The notes beneath the pieces were generated by a model. That model was not told the origin of the DNA, did not search any database, and saw only the letters and a program-made list of their open reading frames with translations. Shown piece by piece: positions 52,110 through 62,290 of a stretch of 64,000 nt of DNA (position 1 is its first letter; each line of letters opens with the position of its first letter). The stretch comes from Cupriavidus basilensis (lineage in GTDB: Bacteria; Pseudomonadota; Gammaproteobacteria; Burkholderiales; Burkholderiaceae). The stretch lies in the NCBI RefSeq assembly GCF_000832305.1, contig NZ_CP010536.1, forward strand, positions 1,922,001 through 1,986,000, read 5' to 3'. The translations under genes were made by a program, and so were the position numbers.

Positions 52110-54485
52110 GTGGCACAACGACAACAGGGTTTTCTTCTGACTCGGCACTGGCGGGATACGGCCGCCGGGACGGAAGTCGAGTTCTGGCTGGCGACCGACA
52201 GCGGCCCCCGGCATATCCGCCTGGCGCATCAGCCCTCAGTGGCATTTATCCCGGCGGAGCAGCGCGAGACCGCCGAGGCGATCTTGTGCGGTGAGCGCAA
52301 TGTGGCGTTGCGCGAACTCCCGCTCGCAGATTTCCATCGCCGCCCGGTGCTGGGCCTGTACTGCCAGCACTACCGCCAGCTCATCAAGCTGGAAAAGCTG
52401 CTGAAGGAAGCCGGCGTCAGCGTCTACGAGGCCGACATCCGCCCCCCGGAGCGCTACCTGATGGAGCGCTTTATCACCGCGCCCGTCTGGTTTGCCGGCG
52501 AGGCCAACGCGGCCCACGGCGGGGGCACCCTGCTCAACAGCCAGATGAAGCCGGGGCCAGCTTATCGGCCAACGCTGAAGCTGGTGTCGCTGGACATCGA
52601 GACCACCGCCCACGGCGACCTGTACTCGATCGCGCTGGAAGGCTGCGGCCAGCGCCAGGTGTATATGCTCGGCCCGCCCAACGGCGACGACAGCGCGCTC
52701 GATTTTGACCTGGAGTACTGCGCCAGCCACCCGCTGATGCTGCAAAAGCTGAACCAATGGCTAGCCCAGCATGATCCCGATGCCATCATCGGCTGGAACG
52801 TGGTGCAGTTCGACCTGCGCGTGCTGCAAAAGCATGCGGATCGCTATCAGGTCCCGCTGCTGTTTGGCCGGGCAGGCAATGTGCTGGAGTGGCGCGAGCA
52901 CGGCTTCAAGGAGAACCATTTCTTTGCCTGCGCCGCCGGCCGCCTGATCATCGATGGTATCGAAGCGCTGCGCTCCGCCACCTGGAACTTCCCATCCTTC
53001 AGCCTGGAGAACGTGGCGCAGACGCTGCTAGGCGAGGGCAAGTCCATCGACGACCCGTATCAGCGCATGGCGGAGATCGACCGCCGCTTTGCCGAAGACA
53101 AGCCCGCGCTGGCTCGATACAACCTCAAGGACTGCGAGCTGGTGACCCGGATCTTTGCCAAGACCGAGTTGCTGACCTTCTTGCTGGAACGTGCCGCCGT
53201 CACCGGCTTGCCCGCGGACCGCAGCGGCGGCAGCGTGGCGGCCTTCACGCACCTGTACATGCCGCTGATGCATCGCCAGGGCTATGTCGCCCCGAACCTG
53301 GGCGAGGTGCCGGAGGGTGCCAGCCCCGGCGGCTTTGTCATGGATTCGCAGCCCGGGCTGTACGATTCGGTGCTGGTGCTGGACTACAAGAGCCTGTACC
53401 CGTCCATCATCCGCACCTTCCTGATCGATCCACTCGGGCTGGTGGAAGGGCTGCAGGATCCGTCCGACGAAAGCTCGGTGCCCGGATTTCGCGGCGCGCG
53501 CTTCTCGCGCACCCGGCATTGCCTGCCAGCCATCGTCAAGCAGATCTGGCAAGGCCGGGAAGCGGCCAAGCGCGAAGGCAACAAGCCCTTGTCGCAAGCG
53601 CTGAAGATCATCATGAATGCGTTCTACGGGGTGCTGGGGTCCAGCGTCTGCCGCTTTTTCGACCCGCGCCTGGCGTCGTCGATCACCATGCGCGGCCACG
53701 AGATCATGCACCGCACGCGCGAGCTGATCGAGGCGCAGGGCTACCAGGTGATCTATGGCGATACCGATTCGACCTTTGTCTGGCTGATGCAGCCGCATGC
53801 CGAGGAAGACGCCGACAGGATTGGCCGCATGCTTGTCCAGCAAGTGAACCAGTGGTGGCAGCAGCATCTGCAACAACAGTACGGCCTGGAGAGTGCGCTG
53901 GAGCTGCAGTACGAGACCCACTACCGCCGCTTCCTGATGCCCACCGTGCGCGGCGCCGAGCAGGGCAGCAAGAAGCGGTACGCGGGGCTGGTCGCCAAGG
54001 CGGACGGCAGCGAGGAGATGGTCTACAAGGGGCTGGAAACGGTACGCACGGACTGGACGCCGCTAGCCCAGCAGTTCCAGCAAGCGCTCTATCAGCGCGT
54101 GTTCAAGAAGCAACCGTACCGGGAATACGTGCGGGACTATGTCCGCCGCACCATGAGCGGCGAGTTCGACGCGCAACTGGTCTACCGCAAGCGCTTGCGC
54201 CGCACGCTCGAAGACTATCAGCGCAACGTGCCGCCGCATGTGCGCGCAGCACGCATCGCGGACGAGTTCAACCGCAAGGAAGGCCGTCCGCTGCAATACC
54301 AGAACGGCGGCTGGATCAGCTATGTGATGACGGTGGCCGGCCCCGAGCCGCTGGAAACCCGGCGCTCGCCCATCGACTACGACCACTATCTCACGCGCCA
54401 GCTGCAACCGGTGGCCGACGCCATCCTGCCCTTCCTGGGCGATGCGTTCGAGACGCTGGTGACGGGGCAGAAGGCGTTGTTTTGA
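52110..54485 (+). CDS. polB: DNA polymerase II
   Basis: A 791-residue family B polymerase, close to E. coli Pol II length. The 3'-5' exonuclease motif is in [13 protein letters not shown] and the polymerase motifs are [15 protein letters not shown] (motif A), [18 protein letters not shown] (motif B) and [11 protein letters not shown] (motif C, catalytic Asp pair). It starts with GTG at 52110. Pol II restarts replication past damage. In E. coli it is SOS-induced, but no LexA box is evident here. The gene is single. Confidence 0.96.
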   Translation: MAQRQQGFLLTRHWRDTAAGTEVEFWLATDSGPRHIRLAHQPSVAFIPAEQRETAEAILCGERNVALRELPLADFHRRPVLGLYCQHYRQLIKLEKLLKEAGVSVYEADIRPPERYLMERFITAPVWFAGEANAAHGGGTLLNSQMKPGPAYRPTLKLVSLDIETTAHGDLYSIALEGCGQRQVYMLGPPNGDDSALDFDLEYCASHPLMLQKLNQWLAQHDPDAIIGWNVVQFDLRVLQKHADRYQVPLLFGRAGNVLEWREHGFKENHFFACAAGRLIIDGIEALRSATWNFPSFSLENVAQTLLGEGKSIDDPYQRMAEIDRRFAEDKPALARYNLKDCELVTRIFAKTELLTFLLERAAVTGLPADRSGGSVAAFTHLYMPLMHRQGYVAPNLGEVPEGASPGGFVMDSQPGLYDSVLVLDYKSLYPSIIRTFLIDPLGLVEGLQDPSDESSVPGFRGARFSRTRHCLPAIVKQIWQGREAAKREGNKPLSQALKIIMNAFYGVLGSSVCRFFDPRLASSITMRGHEIMHRTRELIEAQGYQVIYGDTDSTFVWLMQPHAEEDADRIGRMLVQQVNQWWQQHLQQQYGLESALELQYETHYRRFLMPTVRGAEQGSKKRYAGLVAKADGSEEMVYKGLETVRTDWTPLAQQFQQALYQRVFKKQPYREYVRDYVRRTMSGEFDAQLVYRKRLRRTLEDYQRNVPPHVRAARIADEFNRKEGRPLQYQNGGWISYVMTVAGPEPLETRRSPIDYDHYLTRQLQPVADAILPFLGDAFETLVTGQKALF

Positions 54486-54585
54486 CGGGGGGGGCCGGGC
54501 GTCGGGGTTGCGCAGCCCGGCAGTGTCGTCGCCAAGCCCTGGGTGCCAGCGCTTTCACCTTCGCCGGCGTATTGGCAAGGTGCCG

Positions 54586-55218
54586 CTATTTCTTGGATTC
54601 GTATGCCATCCGCACCGCCAGACCTGTCAGAACGCTTCCCATCAGCCAGCGCTGCACCGATAGCCACTGCGGGCGTCCCGACAGGAAGGTGGATATCGAT
54701 CCGGCCGTCACGATGATCAGTGCATTCACAGCCAGGCTGATCGAAATCTGAACGCTGCCGAGCGCCAGCGACTGGGTAAGAATACTGCCATGTCCTTCCG
54801 TAATAAATTGGGGAAGCAGAGACAGATACATGACGGCGATTTTTGGATTCGCCAGGTTAGTGATAAACCCCATGCCAAAGAGCTTTCCTGGGGTATCGAT
54901 TGGCAGGTCGCGCACCGCAAACGCGGACCGTCCGCCCGGTTTGACCGCTTGCCAGGCAAGATACAGAAGGTACAAAGCGCCGCCGATGCGAAGCGTGTCG
55001 TATGCGTAAGGTACCGCAAATACGAAAGCCGTAATTCCGAATGCCGCACAGAGCATGTAGAACACAAAGCCCAGCGCAACGCCGCCCAATGAAATGAGGC
55101 CTGCGCGTCTACCTTGGCAAATTGAGCGGGAAATCAGATAAATCATGTTCGGCCCCGGCGTTAGAACCATTCCCAACGCCACAAGAGCGAACATGAGCAA
55201 CTGTGCAAAATCAGGCAT
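54586..55218 (-). CDS. LysE/RhtB-family amino acid exporter
   Basis: A 210-residue membrane protein with about six helices. The LysE signature near the N-terminus (ALGMVLTPGPNMIYLISRSI) and the loop MGFITNLANPKIAVMYLSLL identify the family, which exports amino acids or small metabolites. The start MPDFAQLLMF is chosen because GGAG lies ten bases upstream; a longer start adds an Arg-rich 19-residue tail. It is a single gene convergent with polB. Substrate unknown. Confidence 0.9.
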   Translation of the reverse strand: MPDFAQLLMFALVALGMVLTPGPNMIYLISRSICQGRRAGLISLGGVALGFVFYMLCAAFGITAFVFAVPYAYDTLRIGGALYLLYLAWQAVKPGGRSAFAVRDLPIDTPGKLFGMGFITNLANPKIAVMYLSLLPQFITEGHGSILTQSLALGSVQISISLAVNALIIVTAGSISTFLSGRPQWLSVQRWLMGSVLTGLAVRMAYESKK

Positions 55219-55359
55219 AACCCATCTCCAAGGATAGTAGGTAATGCCCAGGCGCGCGGCGGCCAGCAACCTCATGCTCCCCGATAGTGGCCTATCTGTA
55301 TGCGCCAGTCACATGAGTGCAGAAATCATAGCACAGGAGAAAATACGCTAGAGGCTGTT

Positions 55360-55803
55360 TCAAAATGAAGCGAAGCGGTTCTGGCTAAGCGCGTTCCAGG
55401 CGGCAAGTGAGTCCATGTAGTCTCGCCAGTGAACAATGCGCCGAGCGGCGACACTGACGATCGAGCAGAACCGGTTGTCGTAGCGCACGCCCGTCGACAC
55501 GATCGTTCCATGCACCTCGTACTCGATGACGATGACATGACCATCCGCGGCCAGGCGCCTGATCAGGTGGTCTGCTGCATGGACGACGATGTGCTTGCCG
55601 TAGCCGTGGAAACGCTCCATCAGGTCGGCCTTGCCCTCGATGATTCTCGGCCAGCCCGGAAAATCGTAGAGGACTTCGTAGACTATGTCGTCGGCGGCGC
55701 AATCGAAGAAAGGTTCGCCGTCGACGAGATCCCTCATGGCAGTTCGCACCAGGTCGAAACAGGGCTTGACCGGCATGAAGGCCGAATACGCCGAGATACT
55801 CAT
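55360..55803 (-). CDS. SnoaL/NTF2-like protein
   Basis: A 147-residue cone-fold protein. FFDCAADDIVYEVLYDFPGW and VRYDNRFCSIVSVAARRIVH, followed by WRDYMDSLAAWNAL, are typical of the SnoaL-like/NTF2 superfamily, which includes polyketide cyclases, dehydratases and many uncharacterised stress proteins. AAGGAGAACAGAA precedes the ATG. No neighbour gives a pathway. The base composition is lower in G+C than the surrounding genes, hinting at acquisition. Confidence 0.8.
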   Translation of the reverse strand: MSISAYSAFMPVKPCFDLVRTAMRDLVDGEPFFDCAADDIVYEVLYDFPGWPRIIEGKADLMERFHGYGKHIVVHAADHLIRRLAADGHVIVIEYEVHGTIVSTGVRYDNRFCSIVSVAARRIVHWRDYMDSLAAWNALSQNRFASF

Positions 55804-56106
55804 TTCTGTTCTCCTTGCCTCAGTTCAGTCCGGTCGTGTGGGCATCCGGGAACCAGTCATGGATCGGGAAGAGCCGTCCGCCGCCGTGCCGGCCTACGAC
55901 GGCTCACCGGCCGATCCAGCCCTTCGATACAGCGCAGCCGGTGTCGCGCAAGCATCGCGCCCGGTCGCGCTGCCATAGCCGTACAGGGCTTTAGCTTCGA
56001 TCCATTGATCTAGGTCATGGCAATCTCTGGATGGAGGAATACTGTACTAGGCAAGGCTCTTCGATTCGATATGGTGTCGAAGGCGATGTGAGCATAACCC
56101 GTTTCC
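55804..56106. other. Intergenic region holding an FNR-type site
   Basis: About 300 bases between the divergent NTF2-like and hemerythrin-like genes. It contains an Fnr/Dnr-like box at 56005-56018 and a weak -10 candidate (TACTGT near 56042). No gene is supported here. Confidence 0.6.
56005..56018 (+). promoter_or_regulatory. FNR/DNR-like box before hemerythrin-like gene
   Basis: TTGATCTAGGTCAT, one base from a perfect TTGAT-N4-GTCAA-type FNR/DNR site. With a -10 near 56042 it would be centred near -41.5, the usual activating position. Confidence 0.5.
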
Positions 56107-56682
56107 ATGGAGCGCGCCGTGACCACCCCACTTGCGCTATGGCACGAAGATCATATTCATTTCGCTCGACTGCTGGACATTTTGGAAGAGCAGGTAATTC
56201 TCTTCGGTCGGGGAGAGCGGCCAAATTACAATTTGATGAGCATCATCATCTATTACATGCGAAGTTTCGGCGATCGCGTTCACCATCCCCGTGAGGATGT
56301 TGCATACGCACGGCTCATTGAGCGAGATCCCGGCATGCAGATCGTGATTAGTCGGATCCAGCAGGAACATCGTGTGATTGCCATGGTGGGCGAAACGCTA
56401 TCGGACCGCCTCAATGAGGCTGAAGGAGATCTGATCAGTTCGCGCACGGCTCTGGAGGCCGCCGGAGCGATGTACCTTGTGTACTATCGAAATCATCTTT
56501 CGACAGAGGAGCAACGCGTCATGCCGCGCGCGGCTCAGCTACTAACGCGCGAGGATTGGGCAGCCGTTGACGCTGCCGTTCCGGCGAGCGACGATCCGCT
56601 CTTCGGGGAAAACGTCCAAGAGCGTTTCGCGATGCTACGCAAGCAAATCGAAAGCGAGTTGAGCGTGTCCGGCCAGGGCTAG
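56107..56682 (+). CDS. Hemerythrin-like domain protein
   Basis: A 191-residue four-helix protein. Metal ligands are visible in order: WHEDHIHFARLL (His and Glu), DRVHHPREDVAYARLIERDP (His and Glu), IQQEHRVI and NHLSTEEQRVMP (His and Glu). This is the di-iron hemerythrin-like pattern, related to proteins that bind O2, handle nitrosative stress or repair Fe-S clusters (YtfE group). An FNR-type box upstream suggests control by low oxygen or NO. The ATG at 56107 is taken; a GTG four codons later is possible. Confidence 0.9.
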   Translation: MERAVTTPLALWHEDHIHFARLLDILEEQVILFGRGERPNYNLMSIIIYYMRSFGDRVHHPREDVAYARLIERDPGMQIVISRIQQEHRVIAMVGETLSDRLNEAEGDLISSRTALEAAGAMYLVYYRNHLSTEEQRVMPRAAQLLTREDWAAVDAAVPASDDPLFGENVQERFAMLRKQIESELSVSGQG

Positions 56683-57067
56683 TTTCGGCATCTCCCCACC
56701 GACCAGATCCATTGCCAGCCTGGCGCAGCGGAACACGTCAGCGCTCCGCTCGGCTGCCGGCCCCATTTCCTGCATTGGTGGTTGTCCGTACAGGCCGATG
56801 AACCGCCGTCGGCCGACGGCTCTTCCCGGCCCATTGCGAAGGGTCGCCCTGTGCGACGCGTGTCTCCATGGCGGTTTGATAGAAGGACCTTCCGTCGGGC
56901 AAGCCTGGGATGCGCACCCGGCCAGGCGCGCGCCGCAGACAGTACAAGTGGATCGGCCAAGGCCGCGCAACGACGCCAGGAACTTTTTGAAATGGCCGCT
57001 CAGGCTCGGAGGTGCTGTGGTTGTGCGCTCGCTGTTGAACCCGGTGCCGCGGCACCAGCACTGGGCC
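56683..57067. other. Intergenic region without recognised gene
   Basis: About 390 bases between the hemerythrin-like gene and the porin terminator. The long antisense frames here show no motif, ribosome site or family resemblance. Confidence 0.45.
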
Positions 57068-57092
57068 AAAAAAAGTGCCACCGAGGTGGCAC
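57068..57092 (-). terminator. Terminator of the porin gene
   Basis: On the minus strand GTGCCACC-TC-GGTGGCAC is followed by seven T residues. It lies about 100 bases after the porin stop. Confidence 0.88.
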
Positions 57093-57189
57093 AAAGAGCA
57101 TGAGAGAGGCGGGATGCTCGCGGGCGCATCTGCAGGACTGCCCGCACTGCCATGCAAGCATGACCTTGTTACATACCAGCGGACTTTCC

Positions 57190-58395
57190 TTAGAACTTGT
57201 GGCGAATACCTACGGCGACGCCGAGCATGTTGCTTTGGCCGCTGGCAAGCGTGTAGCTATTGCCAAGGGAGAGGCTGTTGGCGTAGCCGATCATCGCGGA
57301 ATCCAGTCCCAGGCCCGCGTTCTTTGCATACGCCGTGGTCAGGTAGACATCAGTTCGCTTGGAGAGCGTGTAGTCGGCGATGAACGCAACTTGCCACGGG
57401 TTCGGGGTTGACGTGCTGGCGAAGAAGCGCTTGACGTGGTCGTAGTCGTATTCGAGCGTCAGGCCAAGCGCCGGCGTCACCTGGTAGTTGGCGCCGATCC
57501 AGTAGAAGTCGTCGCGCTCGATCAGGCCGCCATTCTGGTCCTTGTTCTGACCCCAGCGGTAGCCGCCCATGATCTTTGCCGGGCCGAACGCATAGCTTCC
57601 TGCGATGGTTGCCTTCTTGAAGCTGCCACTGCCGAGGGCAGCAGCGGTCAAGGGGTTGGAAATGGTCGGGTTGAACTGGTCGTAAGCAACCGCCACGCCG
57701 ACAGGGCCGGCAATATAGGTCAGCGCCGCGCCATAAGCGGTGTCGCGGCGGAACTGGCCCGGCACTTCGCCATTGCCACCGAGGAGCGGGCCGTTGGCCA
57801 CCGTCGTCGGCAACGCCAGGCCGGTACCGAAGGACCAGTGCGCCAGTGCGGACACCGGACCGAACTGGCCGGAGTACTTGATGGTGTTGTCCTCGCGGAA
57901 GTTGGCGCCGGTCAGCATCACGATCGGTTCATATTGTGTGGCAAAGGATGCCGGCACGAAGTTCGCAAGGCCTTCGAATATCGACGTGTACTGACGGCCG
58001 AAAGTCACCTGGCCAAACCGCGTACTCTGCACGCCTACGTATGCCTGGCGACCGAACAGGCGACTGCTTTGCTGCGACGTGCCGGTATCCAGGTTGAAGC
58101 CGCTTTCCAGAACGAAAACGGATTTCATGCCATTGCCGAGATCCTCGGTACCGCGCAAGCCCCAACGCGAACCGGACAGGCCGCCGGAGTCCATGCGGTA
58201 GACGCTGTTGGACGGGCCCGCATTGAACTTGTTGGCTGCGCTGGGAACGGTGCCGACATGATTAGCGAACTCTACGTTCATATCCGCCACGCCATACAGC
58301 GTCACGCCGCTTTGCGCATGTGCGCTGCCGGCGCAGATCGCGCCCACAGCGATGAGTGCAAGATTCAGCTTGCTCAGATTGCCAGATAACTTCAC
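57190..58395 (-). CDS. General porin (OmpC/Omp32 type)
   Basis: A 401-residue outer-membrane protein. The signal peptide (MKLSGNLSKLNLALIAVGAI, cleavage after AHAQ) precedes SGVTLYGVADMNVEFANHVG, the usual beta-proteobacterial porin start. SRWGLRGTEDLGNGMKSVFV and the C-terminal YTLASGQSNMLGVAVGIRHKF, with terminal Phe, confirm the 16-strand porin family. It forms trimeric channels for small hydrophilic solutes. It is a single gene with its own terminator. A strong ribosome site (AGAGGAGAAAAGATAG) lies just upstream of the ATG. Confidence 0.95.
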   Translation of the reverse strand: MKLSGNLSKLNLALIAVGAICAGSAHAQSGVTLYGVADMNVEFANHVGTVPSAANKFNAGPSNSVYRMDSGGLSGSRWGLRGTEDLGNGMKSVFVLESGFNLDTGTSQQSSRLFGRQAYVGVQSTRFGQVTFGRQYTSIFEGLANFVPASFATQYEPIVMLTGANFREDNTIKYSGQFGPVSALAHWSFGTGLALPTTVANGPLLGGNGEVPGQFRRDTAYGAALTYIAGPVGVAVAYDQFNPTISNPLTAAALGSGSFKKATIAGSYAFGPAKIMGGYRWGQNKDQNGGLIERDDFYWIGANYQVTPALGLTLEYDYDHVKRFFASTSTPNPWQVAFIADYTLSKRTDVYLTTAYAKNAGLGLDSAMIGYANSLSLGNSYTLASGQSNMLGVAVGIRHKF

Positions 58396-59082
58396 TATCT
58401 TTTCTCCTCTTGTCTATTTTTACGTCTGTGGCAGACGCCGTCATCATGCAAAGAATCGGGCACTGCGCACCCCCCAATGGCAGGGGGGCGGGATACTCCG
58501 GATAGCACGAGATTTTCGGTACATGGCGGGAAGTGGACGCCGCGGATTCAGTTGCAGGTCAGGGCCTGTCGACGGGCGAGAAATGAAAGCCGGAGGTGAC
58601 GGGCAAGCTGGCCTGTGTAAGGCGCAAGAACCGCGCGGCAATGCGCGGCGTTTTGGTAACGCAGGGTAGGCGCTGTCGGAGAAACGCCACCGGAGCGCTG
58701 TTGTCCAAACCGGGTCGTATAGCGAGGCAGAGCAGGCCGCCAAAAGACGACAGCCCAAGCTTGAGAAACACGAAGAAGACTTCGAGCCAGCCGTCAGTCG
58801 ATTCGGCCGTTCGGTTTGAAGCTGGGGTTTTTTTTCTGGTTTTACAGCTGCCAGGGTTGGGGGGGAGCACCGGCAGATGCGCTACCCCGCGGAATATCGC
58901 GGGGGCATCCGGAGTTATCGCACCGGGAGGCCGTCGCCTTTGTGAGAAGGCCGTCCACATGAACGCGCTGCTGGCCGAGGGCGAGGTGGCTTTGGGGGAG
59001 GTCTTCGGGATGGAAGACACTTGCAGCGAGTTCAGCCAGACGTCGCGGTGTTTCCTGCCGTGACCCGTGGGGCGTCGGACGC
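58396..59082. other. Intergenic region with a gene remnant
   Basis: About 690 bases between the porin and hydrolase genes. Only the short chrA-like fragment at 58736-58820 was recognised. The rest has no motif-bearing frame; it includes G-rich runs and a T8 stretch near 58828. Confidence 0.5.
58736..58820 (-). pseudogene. Possible chrA (chromate transporter) N-terminal fragment
   Basis: About 25 codons read STDGWLEVFFVFLKLGLSSF then GG, matching the conserved start of the CHR chromate transporter family (FLxLGLTSFGGP). The sequence departs from the family immediately afterwards. It is too short to be functional. Confidence 0.4.
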
Positions 59083-59697
59083 TTAAGCCGTCCGCTCTGC
59101 GCCCTGGCCAATCAGTTCGGCTATTTCCGAAAGCTCCTGAATGAGCGGCTCCGCGCGGGACCATTCGCCATAGCCTGCGGCGGGGTTGAGGTGGCCCACG
59201 TTGCCGAGGTCAACCAGGCGGCTGCCCCAGGCGCTGGCCAGTGCGGCGACTTCCTCGAAGCGGGCAAGCGGATCGTTGCGGCTGGCCGCAACGATGCTTG
59301 GGAAGCGCAAGGCTGCGCGCGGTGCGGGTGTCCAACCGTTCAGGCGCAGCGTATCTTCGTCCGGATAGCCCGCAGGCAACGGATGATCGAAATCGGGCGG
59401 TGCGGCCAGCAGCGCGCCATGCACGGCGCGCGCGCATCGGCGCGCCCAGTGCACCGTCGTCAAGACGCCGGCGCTGTGGGCCACCAGCAAGGCGGGCTCA
59501 CGCAGGCTCGCCAGCGTGCGTTCCAGCGCAGCCACCTGCACGGCACAGTCAAGCCTGTCGTGTTCCAGCGGGGGTACGACGCTGACCTGGCGCCCGTGCG
59601 CGCGCAACTTGTCGGCCAGCAAGGTTTGCCAATGATCCGCGACATGGTCGCGCAGGCCGGGGACGATGACGATCGGGGGTAATTCAGTGCGTTGCAT
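59083..59697 (-). CDS. RBBP9/YdeN-family alpha/beta hydrolase
   Basis: A 204-residue serine hydrolase of the DUF1234/RBBP9 group. IVIVPGLRDHVADHWQTLLA at the N-terminus, the nucleophile elbow LLVAHSAGVLTT (Ser), the Asp in ASRNDPLARF and the His in LGNVGHLNPAAGYGEW form the triad with family-typical spacing. It lies 31 bases downstream of the MFS gene on the same strand, so it is probably the last gene of the BKACE operon. The substrate is unknown. Confidence 0.88.
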   Translation of the reverse strand: MQRTELPPIVIVPGLRDHVADHWQTLLADKLRAHGRQVSVVPPLEHDRLDCAVQVAALERTLASLREPALLVAHSAGVLTTVHWARRCARAVHGALLAAPPDFDHPLPAGYPDEDTLRLNGWTPAPRAALRFPSIVAASRNDPLARFEEVAALASAWGSRLVDLGNVGHLNPAAGYGEWSRAEPLIQELSEIAELIGQGAERTA

Positions 59698-59728
59698 CTG
59701 CTTGTCTACTCAGTGGGTGAAAGAAGCG

Positions 59729-61069
59729 TCAGGCGAGGGTGCGCTCCGTCTCATTGCGCGCCTCGGCAAGCCGCAGGTCGCGCAGGTAGCGCGGCTTGGC
59801 GATGAGGAATACGACTGCTGCGCCCAGGGAGATCAGTGGCACCATCTGCAGGGCCCCCAGCAAACCGATCCTGTCGGCCAGCAGGCCTGTCAGGTAAGGC
59901 GCCGGCGCCGCGCCAAGGATGTTGTTGGCCAGGGTCAGCATCGCCAGTGCGGTGGCATGGGTCGAGGGACGGGAGAGGCCGACCACCATGGCACCGGCGG
60001 GACCCCAGGTACCCATTGCCAGCAGCATGCCCAAGCCGATCAGCAGCAACTGCGCGGTACCCGGCGGCAGCCGGAAGCCCGCCAGCAGTAGCGCGCACGA
60101 CACGAGACAGAAGAGGATCGCAAGTGTCAGCTGGCGGGCCGGCGCGTTGCGGCTTGCCCGGTCCGTCAGCATGCCGCACAAGGTCATGCCGATGCCGCTG
60201 ACGATCAGCAGCGCCGCGGCAAGCAGTGTCGCCTTGTCGGACGGCATGTCGTAGTACCGGTTCAGGTAGCTCGGCATCCAGGCCATGATCGCATAGGCGA
60301 TGAACAACTGCAGGCCGCTGCCAACATAGGCGCAGACCAGGGACGGTGCCCAGAAGAGCCCGCCCAGCAGCGCCGGCAGGGGGGGGCGGACACGGCCTGG
60401 CACCGCTTGGCCGCGGGTGGCCGGTGACCCGGCGGCGTGCCGCGCCAGCCTGGCTTCGGTAACGGCCACGCAGTAGATCAGCACCACGATCAGGCCGAAT
60501 ACCGCCATGGCCATGAAAGCCGCGCGCCAGCCAAAGCGGGCCGCCACGACACCGCCCAGCCCCATGCCCAGCACGGCGCCGAACATGCCGCCTGATGTGA
60601 AGGCGCCGGTCAGGGTGGCACGCATGGAGGGCGGGAAGATGCTCAGGATCACGGCCAGCCCGACGCTGCCATAGGCGGCCTCGCCAATGCCGACGAAGAA
60701 GCGCGCCGCAAGCATATGCCCGTAGCTGGCGGACAGCGCGCATGCCAGTGTGCCGCAGCTCCAGAGCAGCGCCATCACGGCCAGGCTCCTGACGCGGCCC
60801 CAACGATCGGCCATCAGCGAGAACGGGACAGTGAACAGCCCGACCATCAGCGCGACGATGCCGCTGAGCGAGCCGAGCTTGGCGTCAGACAGGCTCCATT
60901 CAAGCCGCAGGTGGGGAAAGACGGCGTTCAGCACCTGCCGCGACATATAGTCGGAAAGCAGGAGCGCAAAAATGAGGGCGAATACCAGCCACGCGTAGGC
61001 ATGCGAGCGTGCCGGCTTGGCGGTGAGAGCCGTGTCCGCGCGAGCGGCCCCGGAGAGGTACTGTCCCAT
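59729..61069 (-). CDS. MFS transporter, organic-anion type
   Basis: A 446-residue transporter with 12 helices. LLLSDYMSRQVLNAVFPHLR and the motif A MADRWGRVRSLAVMALLW are typical of the anion:cation symporter and aromatic-acid MFS groups. AGGAGACCTTC precedes the ATG at 61069, giving MGQYLSGAARA. It lies 110 bases downstream of the BKACE gene, so it likely imports the substrate of that pathway. No substrate signature can be read. Confidence 0.9.
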   Translation of the reverse strand: MGQYLSGAARADTALTAKPARSHAYAWLVFALIFALLLSDYMSRQVLNAVFPHLRLEWSLSDAKLGSLSGIVALMVGLFTVPFSLMADRWGRVRSLAVMALLWSCGTLACALSASYGHMLAARFFVGIGEAAYGSVGLAVILSIFPPSMRATLTGAFTSGGMFGAVLGMGLGGVVAARFGWRAAFMAMAVFGLIVVLIYCVAVTEARLARHAAGSPATRGQAVPGRVRPPLPALLGGLFWAPSLVCAYVGSGLQLFIAYAIMAWMPSYLNRYYDMPSDKATLLAAALLIVSGIGMTLCGMLTDRASRNAPARQLTLAILFCLVSCALLLAGFRLPPGTAQLLLIGLGMLLAMGTWGPAGAMVVGLSRPSTHATALAMLTLANNILGAAPAPYLTGLLADRIGLLGALQMVPLISLGAAVVFLIAKPRYLRDLRLAEARNETERTLA

Positions 61070-61179
61070 GAAGGTCTCCTGCGGTCTGGTGCCGCTGCTG
61101 CGCCGCGAATTCGGCGCGGATTGTGCGTGCCGGGGCAAGCGGATGGGCGTTGCCGTCTCTCTGCTTGCCCGGGTTGCCG

Positions 61180-62235
61180 TCAAGCTGCGCGCAAGGGCAG
61201 GTTTACCTGGCGCGGCTTGCGGTTGGGCGCCATGCCATGCATTGCCAGGGTTTCGTCGGCATCCTTGTACTGCACGCCGATCTTGTAGATCTTGCGCGCT
61301 TCCTTGCCGCTGGCCACTTCACGGCCGAGCTCGCGGGCGACGCGCACGCACTGCTCGATCTGCTGCACCGAGCTCATGCGGTTGCCGTGCTGGTCGATGA
61401 TGGTGTCCTCGATGCCGCAGCGGGGATGCAGGCCCATCGCCATGGCCATCATGTTGAACGGCAGGACGTTCTTCAACAACGATTCGGCGGTCAGCGTGCA
61501 ACCATCCGGCGCGCGATGGATGAAGTTGACGAAATTGAACGGATTCGGGCCATCGAAGCCGCCGCCAATGCCGATCCAGGTCAGGTTCAGCGGTCCCGTG
61601 TACACGCCCTTGCGCACCAGGCGCTCGAGCGTTTCCAGCGCATGCATGCCGGTGAGCTGGAAGTGCGGCTGGATGCCGGACGCTTGCAGGCGCCTCAGGT
61701 GCTCCTCGACCCAGGCGGGGCCGGCAGGCACGGTCATTTCGCTGTAGGCGGCCTGGAACGCCGGGTTGGCCAGCGAGGTGCCCTCCAGGTACTCTGGATA
61801 GAGCAACTCCATGATGTTCATCTGCGTTGTATTGATAGCTACCGTCACCTGATCCGGCTTGGGGTCCAGGTCGGCCAGCATGTGGCGGGTATCGTCCGAG
61901 AGCCACTTGGCGGCCTGACCGTCGTCTTCCGGCGCAAACGAGATCGAGCCGCCCACCTGGATGATCATGTCCGGCACCGCGGCGCGCACGCCGGCGATCA
62001 GCTCGTTGAACTTGGACAGGCGCTTGGAGCCCTTGCCATCGAGTTCGCGCACGTGCAGGTGCAGCACCGTGGCCCCGGCGTTGTAGCAGTCAACGGCCTT
62101 TTGCACCTGTTCTTCCATCGTCACCGGAATGTCCTCGGGGAAATCCGCCGGCATCCACTCGGGGCCATAAGGCGCCACGGTGATGACCACTTTGTCCTGG
62201 TTTTCGGGATGCAGGGAATCGTCGAGAAATTGCAT
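61180..62235 (-). CDS. BKACE-family beta-keto acid cleavage enzyme (DUF849)
   Basis: A 351-residue TIM-barrel enzyme of the 3-keto-5-aminohexanoate cleavage family. Zinc-binding HxH is in ATVLHLHVRELDG, and KVVITVAPYGPEWMPADFPE, NTTQMNIMELLYPEYL and NRKPRQVNL near the C-terminus fit the family. These enzymes condense a beta-keto acid with acetyl-CoA and release acetoacetate plus a new CoA ester. It is flanked by a TauD-type dioxygenase and an MFS transporter, pointing to catabolism of a specific beta-keto-acid-forming compound. Which one is unknown. Confidence 0.9.
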   Translation of the reverse strand: MQFLDDSLHPENQDKVVITVAPYGPEWMPADFPEDIPVTMEEQVQKAVDCYNAGATVLHLHVRELDGKGSKRLSKFNELIAGVRAAVPDMIIQVGGSISFAPEDDGQAAKWLSDDTRHMLADLDPKPDQVTVAINTTQMNIMELLYPEYLEGTSLANPAFQAAYSEMTVPAGPAWVEEHLRRLQASGIQPHFQLTGMHALETLERLVRKGVYTGPLNLTWIGIGGGFDGPNPFNFVNFIHRAPDGCTLTAESLLKNVLPFNMMAMAMGLHPRCGIEDTIIDQHGNRMSSVQQIEQCVRVARELGREVASGKEARKIYKIGVQYKDADETLAMHGMAPNRKPRQVNLPLRAA

Positions 62236-62290
62236 TTGTTACTCCTTGTCGGATTGGGGTGGGTTCAACTGCGCTAAGGCAGCTGAACGC

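Noticed and set aside
56635..57153. 172-residue minus-strand frame after the hemerythrin-like gene
   Set aside because: No motif, no ribosome site, and it overlaps the porin terminator and the hemerythrin-like coding end.
58596..59063. 155-residue plus-strand frame in the porin-hydrolase gap
   Set aside because: No family resemblance and no ribosome site; it is antisense to the possible chrA fragment.
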